A DNA stretch of 64,000 nt. It comes from Blastomonas sp. AAP53. Its GTDB lineage: Bacteria; Pseudomonadota; Alphaproteobacteria; Sphingomonadales; Sphingomonadaceae. The stretch is from positions 35,923 to 99,922 of the forward strand of contig NZ_ANFZ01000008.1 of NCBI RefSeq assembly GCF_000331245.1. The letters are read 5' to 3'. Position numbers and translations under genes: made by a program. Position 1 is the first letter of the stretch, and the number at the start of each line of letters is the position of its first letter. Below are positions 25,279 to 33,602 of this stretch, piece after piece. The notes under the pieces are model-generated. The model was not told the origin of the DNA and made no database searches. It saw only the letters and a program-made list of their open reading frames with translations.

Positions 25279-28200
25279 TTACCACTGCTTCTTTACCTGG
25301 ACCGCGACGAAGCGGCCCAGGATATCGGCGTTGGCCGGATCGTAGGCAAAGCCGAGCGACCGATCGACAAATGGGGGATCGCGATCGAACAGGTTCTGGA
25401 TCGTCAGCGCGGCGCTGAGCCCGCGCCGCCAGCCGGTGGCATTGGTCGTCGCGAGACGAAACTGGACGTCGAAACTGGTCCATGCACCGATCGACCTGAA
25501 AGGCACGCTGATATTGTCGGTGTAGTCGCCGACATGGTTTGCGGCAAAATTGACGCCGAAATCGCGCCAGGACCAGTCAGCCGTTGCCCGCAGCCTGAAG
25601 TCGACAGGATTACCGAGCGTCCCGACTCGCTCGATCAGCGGAGAAACAGGTGTGATCTGATCCTTGAAGTCGATCAGGACCGACGCATTCGCGCTGAAGG
25701 AAAGCCGGTGTTCACCGACCGACAGGCGGTATCTCGCCGCCAGATCCATGCCCCGCACATCCACCCGCGCCGAGTTGACGAGCCGCGCATCCACGATGGC
25801 ACTGAACACGGCAGGGTTGAGCGTTGGCTGGATCGTCGAATTGGGATCTGCGATCAACGCTGCCACGCGGGCGCGGTTATCGGCGTTGTTCACAGGATCG
25901 ATGAAGGTGACGAACGGGGCGAAGATCGGGTTTGTCAGGGCCTGGAGAATGTTCTCGTTGGCGGGTTGCCCGATGCGGTTGCTGAAGCGGGTCTGGAAAT
26001 AGGTCGTCTCGAGCGAGAAGCCTGGCCAGTTTGCTGGGGCAACAGTGACCCCGATCGTGAGCGACCTTGCGGTTTCAGGGTCAAGCTCCGGATTGCCGCC
26101 GCCCAGCGAGATGACCTGACGGTTGCCGCCACCGATCGCTGGCAGTTGCGTGTTCGAGACGCGAAACGCATCGCGCACTTCGAAAAGCGCGGGCGCACGG
26201 AATGAACTGCCGGCGCTGGCGCGAACCGTGAGACCGGTCAGCGGTTGCCAGGCCAGGCCGATCTTGGGATTGATCGTGGTCCCGAAGTCGGAATAGCGCT
26301 CGGCCCTGACCGCTGCTGACAGATCAAGACGCTCCACACCCGGCACCGCATTGTCTGCGCCGACCAATGGGGCAGCAACTTCCGCAAAGGCCGAAAGGAC
26401 TGTTCGGTCTGCATCGATGGGTATGCCCGCGGTTGGTGTGCGTCCCGACAGGAAGCTGACTGTGGCGCGCGAAAAGTGTTCGCGGCGCGCCTGCAGTCCG
26501 ACCGCGAGCTTGATGGCCCCACCTGGCCCATCAAACACTGTCCCGTCTGCAATCAGGCTGCCATTGAGGAGACCGCTGCTGAAGCGTTCCTGGATGAAGC
26601 CGGTCCCGATAAAGTCGAGCACGGCACGGTTGTTGCTCCGGCCCTCGCCGAACGGGTTGAAGAACCCGTCTCGCGCGGTGCTGAAGGGTGTCAGTGGGTC
26701 GTCGGGCGTTGTTCCGAGTGCTTCATTGAGGGCTGTTGCATTGAGGATATTGTCGTTGCGGCGCTGGTCTGTCTGGCGCGCGGCCGAGACAAAGCCGTCG
26801 ACCTGCCAGTCACCGCCCAATTCTGCGCGAAGGCCGGTCGTCACCGACCAGGCCTCAACCTTGCCACGCGTCTGCAAGGGGCCCAGGTCCCGGTCGAACA
26901 GATAGGCGATATTTGTCACCGCGCTGCCGTTCGGCGACACGAAGAACGGATTGGCGCGGGTGACGGACATGACAGTGACCGAGGGCTGGGCAAGATGCTC
27001 AAAACGCCGGTGTGCATATCTGCCCTCGGCATAGGCAATGATGCCATCCCCCAGCTGTTGCTCGCCCGTCGCGTAAAGGCTGTGCCGTGTCTGTCTTGGC
27101 AGCAGGTCCACCTGTTCGCGAGGGCTGGAAAGATTTTGCCCAGGTACGAAATCCTGAGGACGCAGGGCTGTTCCGTCCTGACCCGACGGAATGGCGAAGG
27201 CCGGAACAAAGGTCCGGAGCGCCGGATCGAGGACAACGACAGTCCCGGGAGACGAGAAAAACAGGCGGTAGTCGTTGCCACCCAGCGGCCGCAGGTCGGC
27301 CGAACGCGTATAGTCTCGCGATGACGAACTCAGCGCTTCGCGACGCTGAAACTCGTAGGCAGCCAGAGCATGGCCGGTTTTCCATCGGGTTCCGATCAGC
27401 TGGCCGAGCTGGACATCCTGGCTTGCGCCCCGTGTCACGCTGCCCAGCCTGTAGCGCGTCTCGGCGCCTTCGTAGTCTCGGCGGAGCAACAGGTTGACGA
27501 CGCCGCCAACCGCATCGGAGCCATAGAGCGCCGATGCGCCATCGGGCATCACCTCTATGCGCTCAACCGCAGCCAGCGGGATAGTAGACAGATCGGTAAA
27601 ATCACCGCGCCCGCCCGATCCTGCTACCCTGCGCCCGTTGACCAGCGTGAGCGTCGCATCCGAGCCCAAGCCGCGCAGATTCACGCTGGATCCTAGCCCG
27701 AGATTGTTGATTGTCCGGTCGCTGCCCGTCAGGCTGGTGTCCTCGTTGGCAGTGCCGCCGAAGTTCTGGGGCAGCAGTGCCAGCGCTTCGGCGACTGTCC
27801 CGGTGCCGGTTCTCTCGATGTCCTCTGCCGTCAGTTCGATGAGCGGAGAGACGGCCACGCCCGATGCGCGGATATTGCTGCCGGTGACAATGATCTGGGC
27901 CTCGTTCAGAGGCACAGGGTCCTGGGGCCGCGCAGCAGGCGTGTTCGGGACTGTCGCCGGCGTGGGCCGCCGCCGGACGCGTTCCTGCGGCACCGCTGTT
28001 TTGGGCTCGGACTGCGCCACCAGCACGATGACGTTGCGCCCCCGCTTGCGGATTGCAATGCGCTGGCCGGACAGCAGGACCCGTAAGGCGTCGTCTGCAT
28101 CCATCCGACCTCTAAGCGCAGGCGCCCTCCGGCTGGCGACAAGCGTTGAAGGATAGAGAAGCTGGCGACCGGTCAGGGCGATATACTGGCGCAGCGACTG

Positions 28201-28356
28201 ATCGAGCGAGCCTGCCGCGATATCGAACTGGTGGGTCTGGGTTCCGGTTTGTGCATAAGCGGGCTGTGCAGCGGTCAGCGCCAATACGCCGGATGTCGCC
28301 AGCACAGCTCCGGCGATTGTTGGAAACTGCAGCTGCAGCCTTTTGCGATTGGTCAT
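25279..28356 (-). CDS. TonB-dependent receptor with N-terminal STN signalling domain
   Basis: A 1,025-residue outer-membrane receptor. A signal peptide (about 1-35, ending AYAQ) is followed by an STN domain at about 46-110 (AAGSLDQSLRQYIALTGRQLLY), which contacts a FecR anti-sigma protein. A Pro-rich linker, the plug (NEAQIIVTGSNIR, LRGLGSDATLTLVNGRRV, DGASALYGSDAVGGVVNLLLRR) and a long beta-barrel ending in an aromatic residue (VKKQW) complete it. It should take up a ligand with TonB/ExbBD energy and signal its presence. Adjacent fecR and fecI upstream and the isopeptidase downstream make the lasso peptide, or a similar peptide, the likely ligand. A siderophore receptor is the main alternative. 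Confidence 0.93.
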   Translation of the reverse strand: MTNRKRLQLQFPTIAGAVLATSGVLALTAAQPAYAQTGTQTHQFDIAAGSLDQSLRQYIALTGRQLLYPSTLVASRRAPALRGRMDADDALRVLLSGQRIAIRKRGRNVIVLVAQSEPKTAVPQERVRRRPTPATVPNTPAARPQDPVPLNEAQIIVTGSNIRASGVAVSPLIELTAEDIERTGTGTVAEALALLPQNFGGTANEDTSLTGSDRTINNLGLGSSVNLRGLGSDATLTLVNGRRVAGSGGRGDFTDLSTIPLAAVERIEVMPDGASALYGSDAVGGVVNLLLRRDYEGAETRYRLGSVTRGASQDVQLGQLIGTRWKTGHALAAYEFQRREALSSSSRDYTRSADLRPLGGNDYRLFFSSPGTVVVLDPALRTFVPAFAIPSGQDGTALRPQDFVPGQNLSSPREQVDLLPRQTRHSLYATGEQQLGDGIIAYAEGRYAHRRFEHLAQPSVTVMSVTRANPFFVSPNGSAVTNIAYLFDRDLGPLQTRGKVEAWSVTTGLRAELGGDWQVDGFVSAARQTDQRRNDNILNATALNEALGTTPDDPLTPFSTARDGFFNPFGEGRSNNRAVLDFIGTGFIQERFSSGLLNGSLIADGTVFDGPGGAIKLAVGLQARREHFSRATVSFLSGRTPTAGIPIDADRTVLSAFAEVAAPLVGADNAVPGVERLDLSAAVRAERYSDFGTTINPKIGLAWQPLTGLTVRASAGSSFRAPALFEVRDAFRVSNTQLPAIGGGNRQVISLGGGNPELDPETARSLTIGVTVAPANWPGFSLETTYFQTRFSNRIGQPANENILQALTNPIFAPFVTFIDPVNNADNRARVAALIADPNSTIQPTLNPAVFSAIVDARLVNSARVDVRGMDLAARYRLSVGEHRLSFSANASVLIDFKDQITPVSPLIERVGTLGNPVDFRLRATADWSWRDFGVNFAANHVGDYTDNISVPFRSIGAWTSFDVQFRLATTNATGWRRGLSAALTIQNLFDRDPPFVDRSLGFAYDPANADILGRFVAVQVKKQW

Positions 28357-28490
28357 GTCCCTTGGCCTCCCTCGTTGTTGCTTTCAGCGAGACGCCCGTT
28401 TCCCCGGGCTTTTCTCCTGTCTGCTTTCAACGATGCGAGCGGGGGGTCACCCTCATGCCCTCATCAAAAAACTTGCGTGAGGCTATACCG

Positions 28491-29474
28491 TCACCGGTCC
28501 TCCAGCTCGATCGAACCGTCTTTCAACGTGACGGCCTGCAGCGGATACAGCGCGGTGACCGCATCGATGAACGCCTCGACATCGCCAACGGCAAAGCCAC
28601 CATTGACATGCTGCCCGGCGCATTGGCGGCTTTTCAAGACAAGCTTGGTGCCGGTGTAGCGGTTGACCTCGGCAACCGCGTTGATGAGCGGTGTATCGCG
28701 AAACTCGAGGCGCCCTTTCGTCCATGCCGAAATCATGGCTGTGTCCGCAGCAGTGACCTCGCCCGGCCCGCCGGGTGTAATCCGGACAGCCTGCCCAGGA
28801 GACAAGGCTATTTCTGATGCTGACCTGACAGACCGGGCCATCTGCACGGCGACCTTCCCTTCCACCAGCGCTACCGCCACCTCGTCGCCCGACTGTTCGA
28901 CCTCGAAGCTGGTTCCCAGTGCCATCACCCTGGTGTGGCGGGCGGTCACGCTGAAGGGATTGAGCGGGTCATGCGCCACATCAAATAGCGCGCGCCCCTT
29001 TTCCAGAAACACGGTCCGGTCCTTGCCCGGCCCTACGCGGAGGCGGGTATCGGTATCGAGATGGACGCGGCTTCCATCTTCGAGGCGAACCAGCCGTTGT
29101 TCGCCGGTGGCTGTTTCGTAGACCGTGTCCCTGGTCATGAACAGGAAGGTGGCGCAAGCCAGCATGACGATCAGGACAGCAGCTATGGCTGCCCTTGCAG
29201 TTGGCATAGTCCGGGCCGGTTTGGGCTCTGTCTCGAGTGCCTCTGTCACGGCTGCAGCGATGTCGGGGTCGTTGGCAAGGTCCAGGCTCTTGCGCCAGTG
29301 CGCTTCGAGCCGGTCGTAGGCTTCGGCATGGCCGGGCATTCGTCGCCATGCAAAAAAGGATTCAAGGTCGGCAGTGCCGACCGTACGTGAATTCAAGCGC
29401 GTCAGCCAGGCGGCGGCGTCGCGGTCAATGTGTTCGGCGTGCGGGTCTTGACCCTCGGTGGAAGTGTCGCTCAT
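28491..29474 (-). CDS. FecR-type anti-sigma factor
   Basis: A 327-residue membrane-spanning regulator. The N-terminal cytoplasmic domain (about 1-88, AAAWLTRLNSRTVGTADLESFFAWRR with HAEAYDRLEAHW) binds the sigma factor. One transmembrane helix follows at about 92-112. The periplasmic FecR domain (TATGEQRLVRLEDGSRVHLDTDTRLRV, GRALFDVAHD, VMALGTSFEV) meets the receptor's STN domain. It holds FecI inactive, or activates it, according to ligand binding at the receptor. It overlaps fecI by four bases and precedes the receptor by 134 bases, where a FecI-dependent promoter could lie. Confidence 0.92.
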   Translation of the reverse strand: MSDTSTEGQDPHAEHIDRDAAAWLTRLNSRTVGTADLESFFAWRRMPGHAEAYDRLEAHWRKSLDLANDPDIAAAVTEALETEPKPARTMPTARAAIAAVLIVMLACATFLFMTRDTVYETATGEQRLVRLEDGSRVHLDTDTRLRVGPGKDRTVFLEKGRALFDVAHDPLNPFSVTARHTRVMALGTSFEVEQSGDEVAVALVEGKVAVQMARSVRSASEIALSPGQAVRITPGGPGEVTAADTAMISAWTKGRLEFRDTPLINAVAEVNRYTGTKLVLKSRQCAGQHVNGGFAVGDVEAFIDAVTALYPLQAVTLKDGSIELEDR

Positions 29475-29992
29475 CTTTCCAGCTGTTCCGAGCAGAGCAA
29501 AATCGCCTTGCGCATGCGATATTCGACTGTTTTGATCGAAACGCCAAGCTGCTTGGCGATCTGCGCATTGGTCATGGCGGTATATCTCGACAGAAGAAAG
29601 ATGCTGCGCAGATCAGGCGGAAGGTTGAGGATCGTCTGCTTCAGCGCCAGCAAATACTCCTGATCGCCCTCGATCGCGATTTCGTCCACCCGGTCAAAAT
29701 CGTTGGCCGGCATGCGAGCGTTGCGCCTGAACTGGTCCTTCGCAAGGTTGAGGGCGATGCGTAGGAGGAGGGCTTTGGGCCGAAGGCCTGCGTCTTCGTC
29801 ACTGTACCGGGCAACCCGCAGATAGGTGTCCTGGATCACATCGTCGATCTCGATCGCCGCACTGCCCAGCCTGTAACGCAAGGCCCGGCGGAGCCAGGCA
29901 AAATGGTTGCGGTACAGGCTTTCAAGTCCTGGCCCTGAACCGGCAATCTCTTGCGCATTCTGGCTTTGCGGGTGCATCGGTTGGTCAGCCAT
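29471..29992 (-). CDS. ECF sigma factor, FecI type
   Basis: 173 residues from the ATG at 29992; the frame is open much further upstream but conserved sequence starts only after this point. GGAGGG lies 12 bases ahead, slightly far. Region 2 is visible in LESLYRNHFAWLRRALRYRL with DDVIQDTYLRVARY. Region 4 is visible in LPPDLRSIFLLSRYTAMTNAQIAKQLGVSIKTVEYRMRKAI. It should direct RNA polymerase to the receptor/isopeptidase promoter when the receptor is occupied. It overlaps fecR (ATGA) and starts the operon. Confidence 0.92.
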   Translation of the reverse strand: MADQPMHPQSQNAQEIAGSGPGLESLYRNHFAWLRRALRYRLGSAAIEIDDVIQDTYLRVARYSDEDAGLRPKALLLRIALNLAKDQFRRNARMPANDFDRVDEIAIEGDQEYLLALKQTILNLPPDLRSIFLLSRYTAMTNAQIAKQLGVSIKTVEYRMRKAILLCSEQLER

Positions 29993-30955
29993 GGCAGCAG
30001 CAATCCCTCCAGACGAGGGGCGCGTGCGTCGCCTTGACGGCTGCCAGCAAGCCTGTGGTCTGACAGGCCGTCTCTGCGTCACGGCTCTGTCCACGTGTCG
30101 GAGCATGCAAGGCCTGGCTTGCAGTCCTTGCTTTCCAACGGCTGTACAAGGGTTTCCACGCCCCGCTGCCGGACCAACCGACAACACGCAGGAGAATCGC
30201 CTGAACCGTGATCGCGCGCAACCGGAACCGCGCGAGGGAAGAGGGGCCGGGTGTTGGAACCTCGTGTACACTGAGGCCCGCTAGTTGCTTAGGATGCGCT
30301 GCCGACATGTGCGGCAGAACCGCACATCTCCCCCGGCTTCCAGCATCGAAACCTGTTTCACGGCACCCGGCCCAATCTCCATACCGAACCGTGTGCGCCC
30401 TGCGAAGCATCTCGTCGGTACACCAAAAAAATGCTGTGGGCAGGATCGGGTCCCGAAGACAGATGAACGGTATCCGCCAAAATTTGGCGCACACTGCGCA
30501 GGAACCTGAGCATCCTCCGCCACTACCATGCCAACTTCGTTGTATTGGCATTGGCTCATGGCAGACCGTGACAATCCTGTATGATTCGCCAAAACCCGGC
30601 GTGAAAACGGCGTCCTATGCGTGGCCCAGGCAAAGGGTCGGCGTGCCATCGGCAGAATGTCGCACCTTTGCCAGCGATCGTGTCGGGCTGCGTGCGTGCG
30701 GGGTCTATGCCAGGCGGCCGCCGATTGCCCGTGGTAGCGGGCTCTGCGGCCCTTGCGTGCAGGCGTTGGCGGCCTGATCCGTATGGATATCGACATGGCT
30801 GTTTCCCTCCTGGGTTTTGCCATGATCGCGGTTGCGTGGAATCATTGTCCCGATGGCTTGGTCTTCCGCAAAAATGTGCCCTAGTGGCTTTTCTCGCCCG
30901 ATGCCTTGCTTCGGGTCATGCACGCTGCGGGCTCGCCTGGCGCTGTCTGGCCGGC
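29993..30955. other. 963-base region between fecI and the LysR gene
   Basis: This holds the fecI promoter on the minus strand and the LysR promoter on the plus strand. Several long frames overlap on both strands, which is normal for GC-rich non-coding DNA; none resembles a known protein. Only the minus-strand frame 30281-30796 has a strong ribosome site and is listed separately. Confidence 0.5.
30281..30796 (-). CDS. Doubtful hypothetical frame with a strong ribosome site
   Basis: 171 codons from the ATG at 30796, preceded by AGGAGG at eight bases, which is the only reason to list it. The product is rich in Arg, His and Cys in its first half with no hydrophobic pattern; its end carries a FCRTCRQR stretch. 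It has no recognisable family and overlaps other long frames on the opposite strand. It may be a chance frame, a decayed gene, or a short peptide gene ending early by error. It is read in the same direction as fecI, whose start lies about 290 bases downstream of its stop. Confidence 0.2.
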   Translation of the reverse strand: MSISIRIRPPTPARKGRRARYHGQSAAAWHRPRTHAARHDRWQRCDILPMARRPFAWATHRTPFSRRVLANHTGLSRSAMSQCQYNEVGMVVAEDAQVPAQCAPNFGGYRSSVFGTRSCPQHFFGVPTRCFAGRTRFGMEIGPGAVKQVSMLEAGGDVRFCRTCRQRILSN

Positions 30956-31858
30956 ATGCTTGAGCTGCGTCAGCTTCTCTATGTTCTTGCCGCTGTCGAT
31001 CAACGCAGCTTTGCCCGCGCAGCCAGCCAGTTCCAGATGAAACAGTCCACGCTCAGCCGAAAGGTGATGCGGCTCGAGGACCAGCTTGGCTTCCGGTTAT
31101 TTGACAGGACCACACGAGGCGCAAGACCCACGGCCAACGCGCGTGCCTTCCTCGAGGAAGCCCGTCAACTCGTCGATCAGGCAGCCCAGCTCGAACTGCG
31201 CGCGCGCGCCCTGCGCAATGCGAATGGTCCGCGTCTGGCGCTTGGCTACAGTGGGCAGCTCTTTCGCAGCCACATGGGCGCCCACCTGTATGCGTTTCTG
31301 CGAGATTATCCTGGTGTCCGGTTCGATGGGGTGGAGCAGGACCCCGATGGCTTGCTTGACGCCCTGGCCTGCCGGAAGGTTGATGCCGTCATCGTTCCTG
31401 CAGGCCGGGGCGGTAACAGCCTGGCCTGCCTGCCTGTATGGACGGAGCCCTTGCGGGCGTGTTTCGCTGACGGTCATCGCTTGGCTGACCTGTCGGTCCT
31501 GCGCTGGTCTGATCTGGCAAACGAGCACCTTTTGGTGGCTGGCACGTGCGCAGGTCCGGTCTTGGTTGATCTGATCCGGAAACAGTTTGCAGGGTCTCAA
31601 GATCCTCCACGGATCACCGTGCAGGATGCGAGCAACGAGACGATTTGCCGGCTCATCGCATTGGGCAGCGCCGTGTTCATTGAAGGCGTCAGCGCATTTG
31701 GTAAGCCTGTGCCGGGGCTGTCGCTGCGGGCGATCGAGGAAGATGGTGCTGAGGCGAGTCTCTGTTATGTCCTCCACTGGCATCGGGATAACAGCAATCC
31801 GGTTTTCCGCCGGTTTTGCGGGATGATGGCCCACGCGCTGCCTTCTTTCACCACTTGA
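30956..31858 (+). CDS. LysR family transcriptional regulator
   Basis: The product is 300 residues from the ATG at 30956, where the family's N-terminus (MLELRQLLYVLAAVDQRSFARAASQ) begins; the frame is open upstream without homology. The helix-turn-helix covers about 1-60 (FQMKQSTLSRKVMRLEDQLGFRLFDRTTRGARPT) and the LysR substrate domain runs from about 88. It is convergent with the end of the trb operon (DUF2274, trbI). LysR genes accompany trb modules in several proteobacterial ICEs, so control of transfer is the first guess; control of the lasso uptake operon on its other side is possible. Its effector is unknown. Confidence 0.9.
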   Translation: MLELRQLLYVLAAVDQRSFARAASQFQMKQSTLSRKVMRLEDQLGFRLFDRTTRGARPTANARAFLEEARQLVDQAAQLELRARALRNANGPRLALGYSGQLFRSHMGAHLYAFLRDYPGVRFDGVEQDPDGLLDALACRKVDAVIVPAGRGGNSLACLPVWTEPLRACFADGHRLADLSVLRWSDLANEHLLVAGTCAGPVLVDLIRKQFAGSQDPPRITVQDASNETICRLIALGSAVFIEGVSAFGKPVPGLSLRAIEEDGAEASLCYVLHWHRDNSNPVFRRFCGMMAHALPSFTT

Positions 31859-32172
31859 TGATCGCCTGCTGCCTGTGCTGCAACTTCGCTGCAGGAGATT
31901 TCCTCGGGGCGTGTGACGTCATCATAAGGCACCCTGGGCAGATGGTAGATCCATTTCCCACTGCGGCTTCGGGGACCTTTGAGCGTGGCGCCGCCGGCGT
32001 GCGTGGGCTTGGCAGGCGGACCGCGCCTTGCTGGACGTAATGGAGAAGCATCCTGTCTTCTTGCCCATATTTGGGAGGCATTTGCCGCTCTGGGCTCCCA
32101 GGCCGATGATGGCTCGGGCATCGGCCGACGCTGCAGCTGTTGATAAAATCCGACCTGTATTCTCTTCCGTAC
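31859..32172. other. Convergent gap between LysR and DUF2274 genes
   Basis: About 314 bases at the 3' ends of two converging genes. I see no gene, no clear hairpin with a T-run and no repeat. Confidence 0.5.
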
Positions 32173-32418
32173 TCAACAACTTTTGTCGATCGCCACGGAT
32201 CTGCGCTGCTTTTTTTGCCGGGAATAGGATCGGTCTGTCGCGATGAACCTCTCGATCATTACAGGGACAACGCGTTCTGGCGGCGGCAACCCTGCGGTCT
32301 GGCCCGCGCCAAGCGCTGCGCAATAATCCAGCAGTTCGCGGTGGAGCCTGGCAGGGATTTCGATGTTCAGCCGGACAGGCTTTTCATCAGCGATGTCGGC
32401 AAGCGAAAGCCTCGTCAT
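32173..32418 (-). CDS. DUF2274 protein, end of trb operon
   Basis: 81 residues from the ATG at 32418, which overlaps the trbI stop (ATGA). The pattern RLSLADIADEKPVRLNIEIPARLHRELLDYCAAL is that of DUF2274, a small family found almost only behind trbI in conjugative elements. The N-terminal part resembles a ribbon-helix-helix protein (RLNIEIPARLHREL), so a DNA-binding or regulatory role is plausible. No experimental function is known to me. Confidence 0.85.
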   Translation of the reverse strand: MTRLSLADIADEKPVRLNIEIPARLHRELLDYCAALGAGQTAGLPPPERVVPVMIERFIATDRSYSRQKKQRRSVAIDKSC

Positions 32419-33602
32419 TGCGCGTCTCCTATAACAAGGTCGCGGGTCACCATGACCCGGACCGGAGACCCTGGCCGAATGGTCAGGGTCGGCCGCACGT
32501 TGAGTTCGCGCGCGACGATCTGTTCGCCTGCTCTGTTGAGGCTGTCCTGCGATCCGCGCCGAAATGCTCGAACCAGATTGTCGTCGCTGCCGACGCCAAA
32601 TTCTGCGCCGGCACCCAGCAAGGTCGAGACCAAAGCTGCCCTGAAGACACCTGCCCAATGATAGTCAGTCTTGTCTGCCAGCCCAGAATACCCTGATACA
32701 TCCGCTGCCGGTTGCAGGTCGAGCGTGACCGAACGTCCATCAGGCATGATCAGACGGGTCCAGGCAAGCTGGATCCGATTCTGGCCAAAGCTGACACTGG
32801 AGCTGTACTCGCCGATCAGCCGTGTTCCCTGCGGTATCAGAAGTGTCTTGCCGCTGATGCTGTCGTAAACGTTCTCGGTGACCTGTGCTGTCACCAGGCC
32901 AGGGATATCCGACTTGATTCCAGTGATCAGGGCGGCTGCAATGACAGAGCCTGCATGCAGTACACGTGCTGCTTGGGGGGCCTGCAGGTTCTGCGGCTGT
33001 CTGGTGTGAAGTCTTTGCGTCTGGTCTTCTGCCTGCGAGGTCGGCAAGGCGGGACTGGCCAGATCCTGCAGCTCCGGCTGCCTCTCGGGTGCATCCCCGC
33101 GACCTTCAAAGAACAGGCGGCTTGCTCGGGCAGCGTCGCGTTCCTCGCCGATGTTGTCGCGTCGTTCCGGCAAACTGGCAGGCTGCGCCAGGACTGGCGG
33201 TATCGGGTTTGCAGGCGGCGGCAGGCTTGCGATCTGTGGGCGAGTGCTCGCATCAAGGATGGGCTTGCCCAGGTCGCCGGGAAGCGGCGGACCAAGTTTG
33301 GGAACATGCGTGTAGTCGCCACGGCCACTTGTGAAGGCCTCAGGAACTGCAACACCTCCGATGTTGAACAACTCTGTGGCCGGTTTTTCGGCTTCGGGCA
33401 GCAGGGCATAGATCAGTGCGCCCGCCAGGATGCAGCCGCTGACGGCAGCGGCAGATGCGATGGCCTTGCGCGACAGGCGCATGACGCGCGGTGGGTCGTC
33501 GCGCAACCTGATGACACTGTCCGGCTCTATGGTGCCAGGCTTGCTCACCTTTTCCGGCTTTTCGTCGGCCGCGTCCGTATTGGCCGATTGCGCTTCGTTC
33601 AT
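32415..33602 (-). CDS. trbI: Conjugal transfer protein TrbI (VirB10-like)
   Basis: A 395-residue VirB10 homologue. A cytoplasmic N-terminus precedes one transmembrane segment (about 46-66) and a Pro-rich periplasmic linker. The conserved C-terminal barrel domain follows: GSVIAAALITGIKSDIPG, TEN, GKTLLIPQGTRLIGEYSSSV, RIQLAWTRLIMPDGRSV, and PVRVMVTRDL at the end. It spans the envelope, forms the channel core with TrbG and TrbF, and transmits energy to the outer-membrane pore. It overlaps trbG upstream and DUF2274 downstream by four bases each. Confidence 0.95.
   Translation of the reverse strand: MNEAQSANTDAADEKPEKVSKPGTIEPDSVIRLRDDPPRVMRLSRKAIASAAAVSGCILAGALIYALLPEAEKPATELFNIGGVAVPEAFTSGRGDYTHVPKLGPPLPGDLGKPILDASTRPQIASLPPPANPIPPVLAQPASLPERRDNIGEERDAARASRLFFEGRGDAPERQPELQDLASPALPTSQAEDQTQRLHTRQPQNLQAPQAARVLHAGSVIAAALITGIKSDIPGLVTAQVTENVYDSISGKTLLIPQGTRLIGEYSSSVSFGQNRIQLAWTRLIMPDGRSVTLDLQPAADVSGYSGLADKTDYHWAGVFRAALVSTLLGAGAEFGVGSDDNLVRAFRRGSQDSLNRAGEQIVARELNVRPTLTIRPGSPVRVMVTRDLVIGDAQ

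Larger units (their letters stand above)
16961..29992. other. Lasso peptide locus: synthesis, regulation, uptake and linearisation
   Basis: Two co-directional units, gntR-A-B-C (20,260 to 16,961) and fecI-fecR-receptor-isopeptidase (29,992 to 22,811), flank an XRE gene and a RES/Xre toxin-antitoxin pair. This gene content matches the isopeptidase-type lasso clusters of alphaproteobacteria, which lack the McjD-type ABC exporter and immunity gene; none is found here either. The toxin-antitoxin insert splits the usual compact order. The locus lies between the integrase and the conjugation genes, so it is cargo of the element. Confidence 0.88.
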
